DNA from: Neonectria sp. B-13
Lineage: Eukaryota > Ascomycota > Sordariomycetes > Hypocreales > Nectriaceae
Length of the DNA stretch: 64,000 bases
Assembly: GCA_002682825.1 (NCBI GenBank)
Contig: NOKP01000016.1
Span: 344,591 to 408,590 of the forward strand
Direction of reading: 5' to 3'
In this document: positions 30,759-42,900 of the stretch, one piece after another
How the letters are laid out: each line of letters starts with the position of its first letter
How positions within the stretch are numbered: the stretch's first letter is position 1
Notes under the pieces: generated by a model
Told to the model about the DNA's origin: nothing
Databases searched by the model: none
Seen by the model: only the letters and a program-made list of their open reading frames with translations
Made by a program: the position numbers and the translations under genes

Positions 30759-32946
30759 TCATGAGGCAGAATGAAAGTCGGCCTCGACTCTACCATACCT
30801 CACGCCATCCACCTTCAGCTCGAACGTGAGTCCTGCCGATTCCATGCGCATTTCTAGCGTAAAGTCGAGGTTGTCAAACTCAACGCCCCTCGTCGTGGTG
30901 AGTCGAGTAAAAAGGCTCCTCGGCACCGCGTTGAGGTCTGTGGTTAGGGTGCACACGTGGATGAGATCACGAGTGTAGGCTACGGGTGGTTCGTCGGCGT
31001 CGCAGGCGATAAGATCGTCCGTAACTATCAAAGATTGTCCAGGGCGGAAGTTGCGGGTGTAGTGGAAGGCAATCGGAGAAAGTGGCGACAAGGCCTCACC
31101 CTGTTTCCATCGTGTTAGAGGGTGTGCGTACACGTCAGGGGCCAAACATACCTTCGCAATATGCCATTGCATCCGATCAGAAACCATCCATCGCTCCCAC
31201 AGCGGCGACCAGTACCTCTCGCTGACCGAATGCTTCTCCTCGTCGTAGACCGTAGCATACGACGTGCCATAGTGCATTCGCGACTTGCGCGAGATGACCA
31301 TGTTGCCCTCCAAGCCTCGCAGCACGGCGCCTCGCACCACCGCGGTCCAGGCATACACGGGCTGCATGACCTCAATGGACCCCGTTTCCTGTGTGGCGCC
31401 TGCGTTGGCGTGGGTTGGTCGTTCACTGTAAGGCGGAGGTGCCGCGCTGGTAAAGTGAGCCTTGAGACGGCGGTACAGGTAGTCGCTCTGGCCGAAGCCT
31501 CCAACCAAGACGATGCCCGAGACGACACCACCTTTAGCACGTAGCCCTCCAACCTGGCCCGCGACGAGGTCGCAAACCTCCTTAACTACGGGCTCAAAGA
31601 TGTCCTTAATCTGTTCTGCTGACATCACTAAGAATCCCGAGTCGAGACCAGCATCTTCGTCGTCTGGCAGTCCAGGGAATCTGCGAGGGTCAGTTAGTAG
31701 ATCCGATGTAGGACGGGTGAAGGTGGACATACGGAACATTGACCTCCTGGTGCTCATCCTCGTTGAAATTCCGCTTGACAAACTCCTCAAAGTAGCGGAG
31801 ACCCATCTGCCATGTCTTGCCCTTCTTCAACTTCATTTCATCGAACCGGCTCTGACCTAGACGGATCCTGACATGGTCTTCGAAGCGGTAGTTTAAGAAT
31901 GCGCTGCCACATAGTCCTCCGGTTCCTACGGCGGATTCCTCCACCCTTAGGGGTTTTAGAGACATGACCTTGTAAGCAATAAGGCTACGCGCGATTAGTA
32001 TTTGCCGACAGCAGTCAAAGGACAGACAACTCACTCAACTGTGCCGCCTCCAGCGTCACAGACAATAAAGTTGTCACCCATGTTCAGGTGATTCGGTTGG
32101 ATGGCCTTGAGCGTGTATACCGCCGCCGCCTCAGGCTCGCTGATCATCTGGATCTCAGACTTGCTCCCCATGCCAGCCCTCTCGGCAGCCTGAAGCGTCG
32201 TATTCTTGGCCGCATCGCTCCACACGGCCGGGCACGTCAGGACGAACTCAACCTTGGTAGACGCCATGAACGACTCGCCGTATCGACGGGTCAGCGTATC
32301 CATGGTGTGTTTGTAAATCTGGGTTAGGTAGTCGCTCACGGCGTCGACGACATTCTTGTTGAAGCGCTTGAGCTGCGCGGCCGTGTCGAGCGGGCTCACG
32401 TAAAAGGGCAGCTTCTGCGAGCGGTCCAGGAAGAGCTTGATGCAGCGCAGGCGCGACTCCTCGGGCTTGAATTGGAAGCCCCATTTGGCCGTGGGCTCGG
32501 AGCCCGGGGGCGCGTTGGCGGGGAAGTCATAAGCAATCTCTGTCGGAACCTTGTCCGAGGTGATGCCATTGCCGCCTGGCCAGGTCTTGATGATTTCAAT
32601 ATCATCCGGCGTGGAGGTGTAGACCGCTGCGACACTGCAGTCGAGTTAGCCTCTGCCGATTGCCCCCACAACTGCGTACGGGGTGCCGTCGCCGGTCGGA
32701 AGGCTATATGCCACTCGCAACGCGGACGGCGGCCGACTTGGGAAAAACTCACCCTGAGAAGGTGGTGCCGAAATCAACGCCCACGATCAAGCGATCGGTC
32801 AGGGGCGGCTGCTCCCTGGTGGGCTCGCGAACCGGCCCATTGATGGCCTCGGTGGAGCTCGGGGGTGTGTAGCTGGTGAAGTAGTTGTTGCGGCTCTCCT
32901 GGTTGCGCCGACTGTTGGAGGTGTGGATGGGCAGGTTGAGATTCAT
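30759..32946 (-). CDS. Divergent Hsp70-family ATPase (HSPA12-like)
   Basis: About 638 residues in five exons: 32946-32753, 32634-32035, 31984-31733, 31680-31152 and 31100-30759. The introns (118, 50, 52, 51 and all GT-AG) are phase-consistent, one with a perfect TACTAAT branch. The actin-like ATPase fold is shown by phosphate-1 VGVDFGTTFSG (about 55-65), TCPAVWSDAAKN, EPEAAAVY, phosphate-2 DAGGGTVDL (about 258-266) and the adenosine-site VLVGGFGQSDYL (about 406-417). The 50-residue N-terminal extension is disordered. The C-terminal part does not resemble the canonical Hsp70 substrate domain and lacks the EEVD tail, so it is unlikely to be a general folding chaperone. Such divergent Hsp70-like proteins are numerous in filamentous fungi, mostly of unknown role. 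Confidence 0.88.
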
Positions 32947-35277
32947 GGTAACGGTGACGGCTCAGCGCAATAAAGGGCAGCTGTGGTCTCGTTGTGCTGG
33001 GCCCCTGCAAGTCGTCGGTTGTCGTGACTTATGACTCGTTGCGTGTTGTTTCTCGACGCCTTTTCCTGTCCGGCCGCATGGGCTGTTACTGTGGCATTCG
33101 CGCTCTACCCCTCCCCCGCGGAACGGAACTCCAAGCGCTGGTTGGATGGCGCGCGTGTTGGCGGGATGGTGCCGTCGGTGGGCTAGATGGACTCGGGGGA
33201 TGATCCTCGTGGAGTTGAGCGTAGCGTGTTGAGGGTTGAGGCGCCGGGTCTCTGGTTGTAGAGGCGGAGGCGAATCAATCAGGAGGAAGAGGACCACGTA
33301 GTTTCACCGAGTCCAGCGCATAGCCAGCCACTCCATCCGTCGTCAAGTTGATGTCAACGATGACCCCTCATCCAATCGTCAATCTTTCAGCACAAGCACC
33401 AGCAGCGAAATAAGAGTCTGGGAACTGAAATAAAATGTAGAAAAAGTCCGCTACAGGGAGACACAAGTAAAAAGGATGATGCAGCTTCCAAGCCTCTGCT
33501 CCGGCCGTCGTCTTTGACGTCGTTTCGTTGTCGTGGCTTCCGCTCAGCTCAGCTTAGCCCAGGAGCGGGACCAGGGCAAGTGCTGCCTAAGCCTCCCATG
33601 TCGCCCTATCCGCCAAAAGGCCGCTGCCAACACGTGACGGGGACGACTGCCTACCGCCGTAAGCCTTGTAGCGTGAGCTAAAATAAGCAGGTAGACTAGC
33701 AGGTAGTCAACTCTAGACTACCGCCTCGGCTTGCTTTAGGCTAATTCTCAGGGAGCGAGAGACTCGCTCTGTAAAGACCGGTCTGGCAACAAACGCAAGT
33801 CATTTGTCTATCTTCCGGGCACATTGCAGTTTCGCCTTGTGGAATTCATCCCCCGCCAATGCATGCTTATGCAGATCCACCGCCAGAAACTAGGCCTTGT
33901 CCTCTTTCCGACGTCATCAGGAACCTCTCTCTCCCTACCTAATCAATCAGCCACGCTCCTTCAAAACGTCCCTTACATGCTTGCACCGGTGGCCGCCAGG
34001 CATCCAACTTGGACCGTCTTGCGTTGCATCCATCTCCCCCCTTTGTCTTCATTTCCGTCACGTCTGCTTCTCAGCCACCTCTAGGCTCTCCTCTGCACTA
34101 CCATTTCCCCCGGCAGAAACCCAATTCGACACCTGCCCACTCCTACATAGCTTCAATTCCGGGAGCCTAGATTTTCCTAGCATGAGCCGACTTTCCAGCA
34201 CCACATTTCACTTATCTGGTTCAGATCCTCTCCATCACAAGGACCTCGGCAGCTCCACGCTCTTGCGGGTCCCGATCCCTCCCTGGCCGTTGACAACACG
34301 TCGTCGCCGAGTTACAACATCACAATGTGGCGTGGCCTGCCGATAACTGAGACCACACTAGGAACCAATATGAATCATGACGCAAGTACGAATAGAGGAG
34401 TGAATTATTGTCCAATCCCAATACATTAACCAAGCCTCCATTGCAGTCGTGCTAGGTACAGCCCATTTCCCGCCCTTAATTTGACCCCAAGCTACTCCAA
34501 ACGAACATCCCAGAGTATTATGTACCGTAGTCGTCGACCGTTATATTGCAAACTATTCAGTCCGGCATCCTGGCCTTTGGGAATCTCTTTCTAATCGATG
34601 ATACCGTGGTACTTCTTCCAACAATGTGACAAAGAACAAATAAGAATGAGAATAATAAATAGTACTATGCTCGCTGGCCTGGGAGTTTTTTTTTATACAA
34701 CACTCTTCAATAAGCAAACAATGGGGCACCCCCGCCACCTCTCCACAATGGAGGTGTCCTGTTTGTCCCTTTTCTGTGATCGCCAAAGGAAAATCGAAAT
34801 GAAACGGACATGATCGGTCCATGTCCAGCCAAGGCACCACATACTCCAGTCCTCCCTCTTATATAGTTGACAAAGGAAAGAAATTGGTCCGGTGAGATGC
34901 AGTATTTGCTTCAAACAAATTGCGGCTGAGCTTGCCAGTCTCGGTCTATAGGGGGTATTTGATACTCGAGGCGTCTGAAATGAAAAGGAAAAAATAGGGT
35001 AAGGAAGTGGTAGGTAATAATGAGTAGCAAGCAGCGCCGATTGGGCCGGGGTATTTTGGTGAAAATGTCGAAGGGTTGCTGAATCGAAGCGGGATAAATT
35101 TGTAGAGCAAAGCCGGATGCCAAATCAAAACGGACCGCCAAAAAGACGAAGATAAAAGAAAGGCTGTGCATTCCAGACCAACACCGAACACCGTAACCAT
35201 GCGAGGCGATACGCCAAAGACTTTTTCCCACTCCATTGAACGTGATCGTACCGGGACTGTCCCGTATGCGTAGACGT
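32947..35277. other. Intergenic region between the Hsp70-like and kinase genes
   Basis: About 2.3 kb that should contain the promoter of the Hsp70-like gene on its left and the kinase's 3' untranslated region on its right. Sequence from 34350 to 35270 is AT-rich, as fungal 3' regions often are. The open frames at 33897-34346 and 34553-35236 have no protein-like features and I reject them. Confidence 0.5.
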
Positions 35278-37695
35278 TTAAAATCGATTACTGGCAGCCC
35301 AGATGCTGGCAGCTGCTGACGCTGCCCACTCGCTCTCTTCGTACGGAGGTGTAGGCCACTTGTATTGGCCCTCGGCCTTCTTGCTGAGGTCGAGTGGTTT
35401 AGGCGTCACAGCCTCGTGGCCGTCCCGAAAAAGCGCCTGGTTTCCGCTTGCCGATGGTGAGGGTGTGGGATAGGGGTTTGCGAGGCCCAGGTTGCTAGCC
35501 GACTGTCGCAGAGGCTTGGCTGGATTTTGCTTCACAGGGCGTCGGGGTGAGGACATGGCCTCGTCCAGCAGCTCATCCTCCTCATCAGGGGCCTCATATT
35601 GGTGAACGCCGTGGGTAGCGTGGGCTCGTCGCGTTCGGCTAGAGATGGGTCCAGTGCGCGCAGCGCCGATAAGGTTATCCACAGATCGCGCTTGGGTGTG
35701 AGGAAGTGAGTGATGTCGCTTGAGGTTGCTCGTGGGTGAGAGTTGATGGACGGGAGGAACGGGAGGACGGGATTCCAGGTTGTTCTGGACGTCCCGGAGA
35801 GCCTTGTCCAGGGACTCATAAACCTCGGACTTAGCTGCTGAAACTGGCTGCTGTTGTTGCTGTTGTTGTTGGTCAATGACCATGGAAGATCGGTTGCTGG
35901 CCCAAGGACCGCATCCAGCCTGGGCCTCGATGTCATCATATGATGGTGAGACTGGGGTCTGGTGTCGCCCGGAAAATCGCCTGGCGCGCTTGCGAAGATG
36001 GGAGAAGAAGCTCTCTTTTTGGCCATTAGGAGGCGATGCCAGTCCAGAGGTTCCATTAAGGGCGCGCTCGGCTTGCTGGCGGTGCATTTCGGTGTAGTTG
36101 TTCGTGCTCGATGCAACAGACAGCTGTCGGCCAAGTTTCTTGGACTTCCCCTGGCCATGTCCGTTAGCGTACGAGTCGTTGTAACCGTTATTGGCGCGGG
36201 CATTTACAGCGTCGGACATCGGTGATATTGGCCTGATCGTGGGCAGGATAGCCATTGGGGCCACATTTGAGGGACCGTTTGTCCAGGTAGTCCTTTTGCC
36301 AGCGCCGGCGCGCTGTTTGGCATTCGCCTGTGCCTGGGCATCGGCGCTGCTTGCCGCATGCACTGGTACGGGTCGAGGAGAAGTGGCATCTTTGACCTGT
36401 GTCTGGACTGTGGCATTTTCGGTGCTTTCAGAACGACCGATGAGAGACTTGCGAAACCAGGACTGCTTGGAAGACGATGTTGGCGTAGTGGTGATGGAGT
36501 CCTTGGTGCTGCGGTTGAGATCCGAATGCTTTCTACCGAGTATTCTTGAGGCGGAAGACTTGGGCCTCATCGGGTCGACGGCATCCTGGAAGTATTCGTG
36601 GGCAATGGCCTGTGATGAAGTTGGTCGCGTCTTAGGGTCCCACATCAGACACCAGGTCACGAACTGGCTGAGGGACGCAGGCCACTGGGGCGTTTGCAAG
36701 ATGGTATCCATGGAGTGGGGAGCCATCTTGGGGAACGAAAAGCCGAGCTTCCCGGCCAGTCTAGTGCCTTCACGCCACTCTCCTCCACCCACGCGAGCAC
36801 CGGCCTTGTTGTACCAGTTTCCGGGGCTTCCCATGATTTCACAAACCCTCCAAACCTGATCCACCTCGTTTCCGCCAGGGAACAGTGGCTTCAATGTGGC
36901 AATCTCGACGGCCATGGCGCCAACGGCCCAGATGTCAACAGGAGCAGAATATTCCCCGGCTCGTAGGAGAACTTCCGGGGCTCGGTACCACCTCGTCGAC
37001 ACGTAGGTGGTGTACGGGAGTTTGGAGTGCGTCTCTCGAGCGAGACCAAAATCGGCGATCTTGACGGTGTATGTTGGGGGAGTTGAAGGAGGAGTGACGA
37101 GAGACGAGTATCGTCGGAACGAGCTGTTGGATTCGCTGTGGGATGAGGTTGAAACTAAAATGTTTTCGGGCTTGATGTCGCGGTGGAAGAAGTGGTGAGA
37201 ATGGATATGCTCGAGACCTTGCATGATCTGGAATAGGATGCTCTTGACGCTGGCGTTATCGAGGCACTTGTGATCTCGGGCCTTCATCAGCTGGTAGAGG
37301 TTGCCTTCCATATACTCCATACAGATGTGCAGTTTCTTGCTGTACGGGTCCAGAAAGATATCGAGGGCGGGCACAAGGTGAGGATGTTGCGGGAGAGTGC
37401 GGAGGAAGACGACTTCGCGAAGCTCGAGGCATGGCTGGAAAGACTCAAAGGTCTTCTTCATCGTCTTGATGGCCACCTAGAGGATGGTTACGAATACTGT
37501 TGAGTGACAGACTGCAGGCCTGGTACTTACCACAGTTCCTCGGCGGGCAACATTGGCTCCCGCCGTCCTGACCCTACCCAGAACGACGCTGCCAAAGCTG
37601 CCATCACCAATCTCCTTCAATACTTCAAATCGGTCCTCGAGGGTGAGGGGGTTTCCGGATGCCCCTCGATGGGTGAGGTCGTTGACGACAGTCAT
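35278..37695 (-). CDS. Ime2/MAK-type serine/threonine protein kinase
   Basis: Predicted kinase of 787 residues in two exons, 37695-37531 and 37476-35278 (54-nt GTAAGT...TAG intron, phase 0, restoring GTVVAIKTMKK). Residues about 22-350 form the catalytic domain: glycine loop IGDGSFGSVV, ATP-binding Lys59, HRDIKPEN (153-160), DFG (197-199) and activation segment PYTTYVSTRWYRAPE. The VSTRWYRAPE form and kinase order identify the RCK group (yeast Ime2, mammalian MAK/ICK, Aspergillus ImeB), which control meiosis, light response or development. The dual-phosphorylation site reads Thr211-Thr-Tyr213. A Ser/Thr-rich insert of about 25 residues separates the catalytic loop from DFG. The C-terminal 430 residues are disordered, with a polyglutamine tract encoded at 35848-35872. 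It is followed upstream by an unusually long region without genes. Confidence 0.92.
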
Positions 37696-39319
37696 TATTG
37701 CTGAGCTGCGATCAAGTACTCTGGCTCGAAACGGTAGGTGAGACTCGTGGGTGAGCAGAGGTCCTGGTAGACGGCGTTAGGATTGTCCTTGGGGTCCAGA
37801 CATCGACCGGCAATGGAAAGTACCTAATCAGAGCCGAAACCAGCTCTGTCAAAGAGCTGACGAAGGGTTTATCGGTGCATTCAGATTGTGGAAGCTGTTG
37901 TGAACAATATGCGGGCGAGCTGGTAAGGTCGTATGTGCATGCGAATCGTGGAGCTGAGCTGAAAGCTGAAGTGGTGTCGAACTTTTTACGTTGGCCGTTA
38001 AGTGATGGCGGCGTTGTCGTGGACGAGAGTGAGCGAATCCTGGGCGAGGGAGGAGAAAGGATGAATGATGTGAAGTATGAGAACGAGAGTGGAAGAGAGA
38101 GATTGAGATTGAGACGGAGACGAGGCGACGATAGAGGGGGGTGTTCGCTAGAAGGACTAGAAAGGCAAAAGGAGTGACTGAAGTGAGGGTGATTGCAGAG
38201 TGGATAGAGTCGATATTAACGAAAAGGAGAGGGAAAGCTCTTGCCCAGGCCAGGGGGGAGTGGCTTGAACCTGCCGATCGGGGTGGGATCCTCAGGCCAC
38301 TAGTGCTTCGATGGGCCCCCGGCTTGTGGGAATGGGCACTGTCGTTATTGGGATGGGGAGGCTTTTGAGCGGGAATCCGTGCTGACTGAGAGAGAAAATG
38401 TTTAGGGCAGGGAGCCAAGTGCCGGCGGCGGCAAGAGCGAGGCTGTGTTGTAGATGTCTGCGCGGTGGAAGGGAAGGGAGGGAGGGAGTGACAAAGGAAG
38501 GGAAGGGATCAAAGGGATAAGCTGAAGAGGAAGAGAGGTGAGAGAAGGACGGATGAGGTGAGGTGAGCGAGAGATGGAGGGCAAAGAAATGCAGCGAGTG
38601 AGCCCTGGAGGTGGGTGTGGTGCAGCTCAGTGCGGTTGCCAGTGTGCGCACAGAGAGAGCAGAGGGCAGAGGGCCAAGGTGCGCAGTCGCCGCACAGCGG
38701 TGCGTAGTGGAGGGCAGTGGTGGTGCGTCCACTGTCCAGGAGACGTGAGACAGGGGGCCCTCTCTTTCTTCCACCCGGGGACGATGGAGACGGGGGTGTG
38801 GGCGGCGATGAGGCAGTGGAGTGCAGCGAGCAAGGCGACAGCTCAGGCGAAGAAGTAACCGACGAGACTGTGAGCCTGGCGGAAGATACGTACCTCAGCC
38901 TCCCGGGGAACCTACTCCCTTGCCGGGCGAGGGCTGGGTGACGAGGTACCTCTCGTACAGCGGTACTTTACCCGAGGTACAATCCTCCTGGAGCCCGTCC
39001 CGTCCGCCCAGACCCTGGGGCTGTCTGTGATGGCCCGGGTGCCAGAGGTGGAGAGGTGACGAGGGACCAAGGGCCACAACTGGCCCAGGGTCAAAGAGGG
39101 CCTAAAGAAGGCATGGGCCAGCACCCAGCAAGTATCCATCCCCACTTCCAGTGGTCGCTAGCTGGGTGACTGGGCTACAAGGGGTCCCGTGGAAATGGTG
39201 GTAAGGCCCAGTTGAGCAAGCAGTGTGTGATCTAGCACGGTGCTCATGGCGTGGTACGCACAGTACTAAGCCAAATCCAGCAGCCCTCTCAGGCTGTCCC
39301 TGCACGGGCAGCCAGCAGT

Positions 39320-39340
39320 ATTCGTACCAGCAGTACGAAT
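39320..39340. repeat. Short perfect inverted repeat ATTCGTAC-N5-GTACGAAT
   Basis: Eight-base arms at 39320-39327 and 39333-39340 surround a five-base spacer. It belongs to a scatter of GTAC-containing palindromes in this gene desert. Confidence 0.7.
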
Positions 39341-39892
39341 AGAATACCTGTACTATGTATCACAGAGCAAAGAACAAAGACCCTAGAAGAGGCACAGACT
39401 CGGGCTGCATTCTCTCCTCCAAGTCCAGCTAATCTGAACAGTGACGTGCCACATTTGTGATCCAGCCACAAGGTGCGTGCGACGGGAGCGGAGGCTCAGA
39501 TCGGTTCGGGAGAGTCCTTGTCACATACGTGGGGAATTCCCAGCGATGGTCCATGAATGCGCAAAGACCCAGCGTGTCGCAGATGGAGACAAGGAATCAC
39601 CCAGGACGGGAGGGAATGAACACCGATCGCGATGTATTCGAACGGATACAGTGCCGGAATACCTACACGGGATGTCGGTCTGTATCTAGAATCAAAAACT
39701 TGGCTGGAAGAGGAGGAAGGGGGGTCAGAAGGGCCCAGTTAGAAGGTCAGAGGACCAACCCTGGATAACAAGATGGATGGCCTCCTCCAGCTCCGTATGG
39801 CTCACTGCGACGACGCGGACGCGTTGGTATGGGACGGATTTCTGGGTTGGCATGGGGTTGGGGGATGGATCACGGGGGGTTGGTCTCCTGTT

Positions 39893-39935
39893 GGGCTTTG
39901 GCTTCGGCTTAGGCTTTGGCTTGGGCTTTGGCTGA
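39893..39935. repeat. Degenerate GGCTTTGG/GGCTTCGG minisatellite
   Basis: About seven six-base units of the type GGCTTT or GGCTTG/GGCTTC follow each other and continue into GGTGCT repeats to about 39970. On the minus strand one frame reads it as alternating Pro-Lys, but that frame has no other protein-like features. Confidence 0.75.
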
Positions 39936-42900
39936 GGGCTCGGACTGGTGTTGGTGCTGGTGCTGGTGCGTGCTGGGCTGGGAATCCAGGGTTTTCGACA
40001 GGTCGAACCCAGGCACAAAGCATTCGCTAGCATGAATGAGCGGCTAGATGAATGGATGAGCGGGTGCGTGAATGCGTGAATGGGAACCCGGGGCGTCACA
40101 ACTCCCCAAGCTTCTAGCCCCCGACAAGCTTTCCATCGTGAGCATCGTCACAGTGCCAGCCAGCGGCGGTTGAGTTACACTGTTCAAGCGACGGGACTGG
40201 CGACCTCTGACGGACAAGCTAAGATGAGAGATTTGGTCACCCATAAGGGCTAATCTCGCTAGCGGGACCCAGCTCCCGGGGCGGCGCCAGGCCTGAACAA
40301 GTCGATTTCCTCTCTTCTCTTTGTTCCCCTTCGTTTCTTCTTTCCGTTTAGACCGGGACCCCATGCAATTTAGCACAATTTGGGGTGCGCCCGGGGGGAC
40401 GGAGGAGACGGAGGCGCGCCTGGAGGCAATTTAGCGGACAGTGAGGGCGTCGCCGCGGCGCGCTGGGAACAGGGCCGCTGCTGTGAGATGATGAAAGAGA
40501 TGAGAGTGGGAAGGCCAATCTATCGATCCCAGGATGCTTGCTTCCATTGCGACTCCATCGGTTCCTTCGTCCTTGTCCCGTTCCGATCGCGTCGGCCGGT
40601 ACTGTACACGATTCTGCGCGTCCGTCCGGAGGCACTGCCGTCAGAGGCCGAGAATGAGACGAGGACGGATGAGAAGCCTTGCTCTCTCGCGCGCACAAGG
40701 CCACGTTCCCACGCGCAACCGCCTTGACAAGGCTGCCAACCCGCTCCCCCGTTCCGCTTCCGCGGCCCCATCACCGCGGTTCCCATTCGCGCGTATCGTA
40801 TTCGTAGGGCGGTCCTATCCTCATCCAGCGGCAATGCCAAGCGGGCCGCCAAGCGGGCCAACCCCAAGAGCGCCTGGCGTCTGCCGATGGCTTCTCGCGG
40901 CCTCTCCTTCAGGGCCTTGCTTCAGAGCCTGAGTCGTTGGCTCTACTGGAAAGTCCCTTTGGTGGATAGGATGGACGGCCGGACAAGGCGGGGCCCTTCT
41001 TCAGCGTCTCGGGTCGCATGAATTGGCTCCCGGGGCCGCCCCTCCACGACCCTTTGTTCTGGTCGTCCCTTTGCACGAAGCACTGGATGGGCAATCCACG
41101 GCTTTTCTTTTGGGAGGGCTCCTCCTTGTTGGCCACCCTCTGTGTGGTGGTGCGTGCCCTCTACGAGCCCGTCATCCAGCGGCCGGGCGCCGGGGGGCTG
41201 TAATCAAATTGCCTGTTTAGCCTCGAAACGGCCCTGTGGCCCTGGCCGTGCCTCTGTAACGGTGGAGAGTCCAGGGACCTGGGGAGGAAAAGGGGGAGGG
41301 GAGGAGAGATGGTTGGATGGCAATGGAGGGGATGGAATGTGAATGACATGCCTCTCTGAAGTGTCACGACTCAATGACAGAAACCCAGTGTCCAATTCAA
41401 TGGAGTGCCCGTCTGTCGCATTTACAGTGCGGGATGTGCGGGAGCGGGAGGCGTTGGCGAGAAAGCTGGAGCAAAGCAGGCTTGTGGTTTTGGGTGCTGT
41501 AATGAATCATGGCAGCATATCCGAAACGCAGCCTCCCCTGTCACACACGTGTACGGGCGTTGGCAGTGCGAGTTATCCAGTTCCGGTCCAGGGCATAATT
41601 CCGGACATAAATTCCGGATGACTACTCCGTACTACGCACTAAGACTTGAGTTGGCCCATCGAAAACCGTGGATTCCATAGAGTTTGACAGGGCATCAACG
41701 GCCGTCCCGTGGCCGGCCTTGTTCCAGCATTCCTCGGCCGACAGGGATCTGCAGGAACCAGACCGCGGGTCTCCGCCGCCTCGGATCAATGCCCCAGGCG
41801 TTTTTCCATCATGGGACGCAATCCTGTTCCAGAGGCCAGACAGCTCAGCTCCCGCAACTGTATTGCCTCAGGTACCTCAGGTAAGGTACGAATGGAACAC
41901 AGCAGTATGGTGCGTGCCCCGGACCTATCGGCTGCTGCAGTCCACCCCAACAACACTCAAAGTGCTTGCATGGGCACGATACTGGAATTGTTTGAGACCA
42001 CTTTCTCCCCAGGGGTTTGATCTTCCCATTTTTTATCCCTATCCATCCGTCCATCCCCAATCCCCAATCCCATCCCATCCTCTCCGGAACCTGGACCGCG
42101 AAGTCGTGGGTGCATTTTGAGACGACGCCAACCTCTGTGAAGGCATCGGGCCTCGAGCCAGCCTCCGGAGTGTGGGGCCGCCCGCCCAGGGGCGTGACGG
42201 ATCAATCAGCCAGAAGCCAACCACCAGCTGCGAGTTGGGAGAACTCGCAAACATCCGCGCTACTTTTTCCATGCGACTGGAATGATGCGTGCCTGCATTG
42301 GTACCGTCCATAGGGTGGCAGGTACCCGGGCGCCCCCGGCAGGCATCTCGAAATAACCCTGGATCCGTCTGCTCCTCCCGCCCTGCACCCCATCCGTGAA
42401 AGACGCAGCCTGGCGGCTTCGCACAGTCGATACTCGGGACCCTGGGGCTTCAGTAATAGTGCCGGGAATTGGTCCCAATACAAAGGAAACATTGGCTCCG
42501 GGACACGGAGATTGCCCTGTCGTGGACCGGGAAGACAGGCTTCGACCATATTTCCCAGGATGGAAGGTCATGTTACGAGACAGGCTGGGCATCGCGTTCT
42601 CGAAGAAGTGCAACCCCGGCCGAGATCAGTCACCCCCCAACAGACTGTGGACGCCCTGGTCGTCGATCACTCTCTGCCGTTATGCTCTCATGCCATGTCG
42701 CCACACAGCTCTCAGAGCTCCCCCCTCCAGCTCTTCCCTCTCTCCAGTTGCTTTGTAACGCGGTTGGGGGCGCATTGGTTGCCTCCCCTCCAATTCCCAT
42801 GTTGCGCTTTTCGTCGCCGGCCGGCAAGCAGGCCGGTCTCCCAGTCTTGAAACATGACAGCCCGCGAGGAACCGCCGCAATGGGGTCTGGCCTAAGCTGC

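Noticed and set aside
39725..40099. A minus-strand frame with an alternating Pro-Lys tract
   Set aside because: The tract is the translation of a GGCTTT minisatellite; the flanks show no conserved-looking sequence.
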